From Clostridia bacterium (GTDB lineage Bacteria; Bacillota; Clostridia; Christensenellales; Borkfalkiaceae), in the NCBI GenBank assembly GCA_900770685.1, contig CAAGLC010000043.1:1-21859 (forward strand): a stretch of 21,859 nucleotides of DNA, read 5' to 3'. The notes beneath the pieces are model-generated. The model searched no databases, had not been told where the DNA came from, and saw nothing but the letters and a program-made list of their open reading frames with translations. The first letter of the stretch is position 1; every line of letters begins with the position of its first letter. The translations under genes were made by a program, and so were the position numbers. Positions 20,770 through 21,859 of the stretch are shown here, piece after piece.

Positions 20770-21859
20770 TTATTTTTTATCGAAACAGTCGCAACGGTGA
20801 GTGCCAACGTATCCCGTATCGTTACATTTTTTGCAAGAATAAACGGGTGAAAGGTCTGCAATCGTGAGATTATAAGGCTTAAGAATTTCTTCAATTTTCC
20901 TATTGATTTGTTGTTTTTCCGTTTCTAAAGCGTTGAGTTTATTTTGGTCGTTTTCCATTTCGGCAAAAGCCAAATCTTTTTCTATACCGAACGACCTTTC
21001 GTAAGCCGAAGAAAAACCTTCGAGCGACATAGCAAGGTCAAGATTTTTCTGCGCCTTAGACATTGCGCTAGCGCGCCTATTTTTGTATTCTCTATTGTAC
21101 TCTTCTTGAGAAGTTTGGTTAGCGTCCGCAACCGGTTTAGAAACGCCGTCCACGGTGAAAACGCCGTTGTTTTTCCAGTTGGATAAAATTCCGTTCATAT
21201 ACCCGATAGGGGAACTTTTACCGGAAGCAAGTTTACCAGCCTCTAAAATCATTTCCTCGGTAAAATTCCAAGACTTCCAAGTGGAAAGGTTTTCTCTGTC
21301 CCAAGGTGTAGGTCTTCTGTTTAAGCCACAGGTGTCTAAAAGTTTTTTAATAAACTCGTCGGCTTTTTCTTGTTCGCTAAAGAAATCTCCAACGCTAGAC
21401 AAATCGATAAACCCACGGTTTTTAAGCCTTTCAACCAATTCGTCCATATCTTGCAAGGAATTTTTGCCCGACTTAAAGCAAACGGAAGCGATAAACAGTA
21501 AAGTTTCGTCGGTAAATCCGTAGGAAATCCACTTGTTAACGAAGGTTTCAATCTCGGTGTCTAAAACCTCAACGTAAATGGATAACGCTCTGTTAATTTT
21601 AACGGTTAATTCGGCTATTTGTTGTTTTTTAGTAAAGAAAGACTTAATTTCCTCTTTTGAAAAACATTTAAGCGAAAATAATTCCATAATAAAGGAATCT
21701 AATTTTTGCATTGAACCGCGTTTTAGTTGTTTTGACGCAAAAATAACGTTTTCCGTTTCAAAATGAAGTTCGTTCGTCCATTTTTTAAGGTAATTAAGAT
21801 CTTCTATTTCCGGTTGACGTTTAATGGAAAGGCTGGAAAGAATTTTTTGAATAACGCTA
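20770..21859 (-). CDS. DnaD-domain protein, 5' end beyond the window
   Basis: The reading frame stays open to the right edge, so the start lies outside; at least 362 residues are present. The ATG at 21711 is internal: the coding pattern continues upstream of it (KKWTNELHFETENVIFASKQ). The DnaB_2/DnaD repeat signature appears several times: W plus an aromatic segment, then a helix. The clearest copy is YMNGILSNWKNNGVFT, near the end. A charged helical stretch, probably coiled coil, follows. The C-terminus has a zinc-ribbon-like pair CKKC and CDC. Such proteins act in primosome assembly and loading of the replicative helicase (DnaB/DnaD group). The gene upstream, off the window, may be a DnaC/DnaI-type helicase loader partner; this is not seen. 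Confidence 0.85.
   Translation of the reverse strand, partial: SVIQKILSSLSIKRQPEIEDLNYLKKWTNELHFETENVIFASKQLKRGSMQKLDSFIMELFSLKCFSKEEIKSFFTKKQQIAELTVKINRALSIYVEVLDTEIETFVNKWISYGFTDETLLFIASVCFKSGKNSLQDMDELVERLKNRGFIDLSSVGDFFSEQEKADEFIKKLLDTCGLNRRPTPWDRENLSTWKSWNFTEEMILEAGKLASGKSSPIGYMNGILSNWKNNGVFTVDGVSKPVADANQTSQEEYNREYKNRRASAMSKAQKNLDLAMSLEGFSSAYERSFGIEKDLAFAEMENDQNKLNALETEKQQINRKIEEILKPYNLTIADLSPVYSCKKCNDTGYVGTHRCDCFDKK

Overview
The window is AT-rich and carries strong Shine-Dalgarno sites, near-consensus sigma-A promoters and compact rho-independent terminators. Its gene set includes a trimeric [FeFe] hydrogenase, an oxygen-sensitive radical SAM activase, a DUF4364 regulator, a DnaD-domain primosome protein and an ECF vitamin transporter subunit. 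Together these point to a strictly anaerobic, fermentative, low-GC Gram-positive of the class Clostridia, most likely an uncultured gut-type lineage. I cannot name it more closely from sequence alone.

Region 1 (1-3650) is a mobile-DNA hot spot at a tRNA-Arg(CCT) gene (456-530). A tyrosine recombinase (1343-2761, minus) and two small excisionase-like winged-helix genes (1092-1292 and 652-1095, minus) lie between the anticodon loop of that tRNA and a second partial copy of the tRNA 3' half (3446-3485). The two copies share a 16-bp core, so the span of about 2.96 kb looks like an integrated element with no recognisable cargo. Paired AGTATAG motifs, spaced one helical turn apart, flank both ends and may be integrase arm sites. 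Further tRNA-Arg 5' fragments and inverted repeats fill the first 300 bases, which suggests repeated integration at this spot.

Region 2 (3651-8890) holds a HAD-family phosphatase gene (plus strand). It converges on the operon hydC-hydB-hydA (minus strand), which encodes an electron-bifurcating NAD/ferredoxin [FeFe] hydrogenase driven by a perfect TTGACA-17-TATAAT promoter. The genes are very close together or overlap.

Region 3 (8890-10700) has two type IV pilin-like genes in tandem. They lie behind a consensus promoter and a short folded leader RNA of no class I recognise. No pilus assembly genes are in view.

Region 4 (10700-14150) contains a minus-strand pair (radical SAM activase, then DMT/EamA transporter), divergent from dtd (D-aminoacyl-tRNA deacylase) through two promoters whose -35 boxes overlap. 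A MarR-family regulator with its own promoter follows, then a convergent DUF4364 gene.

Region 5 (14150-17530) is a plus-strand operon: an unrecognised 270-residue protein, a Nudix ADP-ribose pyrophosphatase and the ribosome-associated GTPase TypA/BipA.

Region 6 (17530-21859) starts with a tiny cysteine-rich membrane protein (minus). Next comes a plus-strand operon panT-coaX-hom (pantothenate uptake, pantothenate kinase, homoserine dehydrogenase). It is preceded by a compact pseudoknotted leader RNA containing a 13-bp stem with two bulged adenosines, the best candidate in the window for a little-described regulatory RNA. A DnaD-domain gene (minus) runs off the right end. Most convergent gene pairs share one bidirectional terminator.
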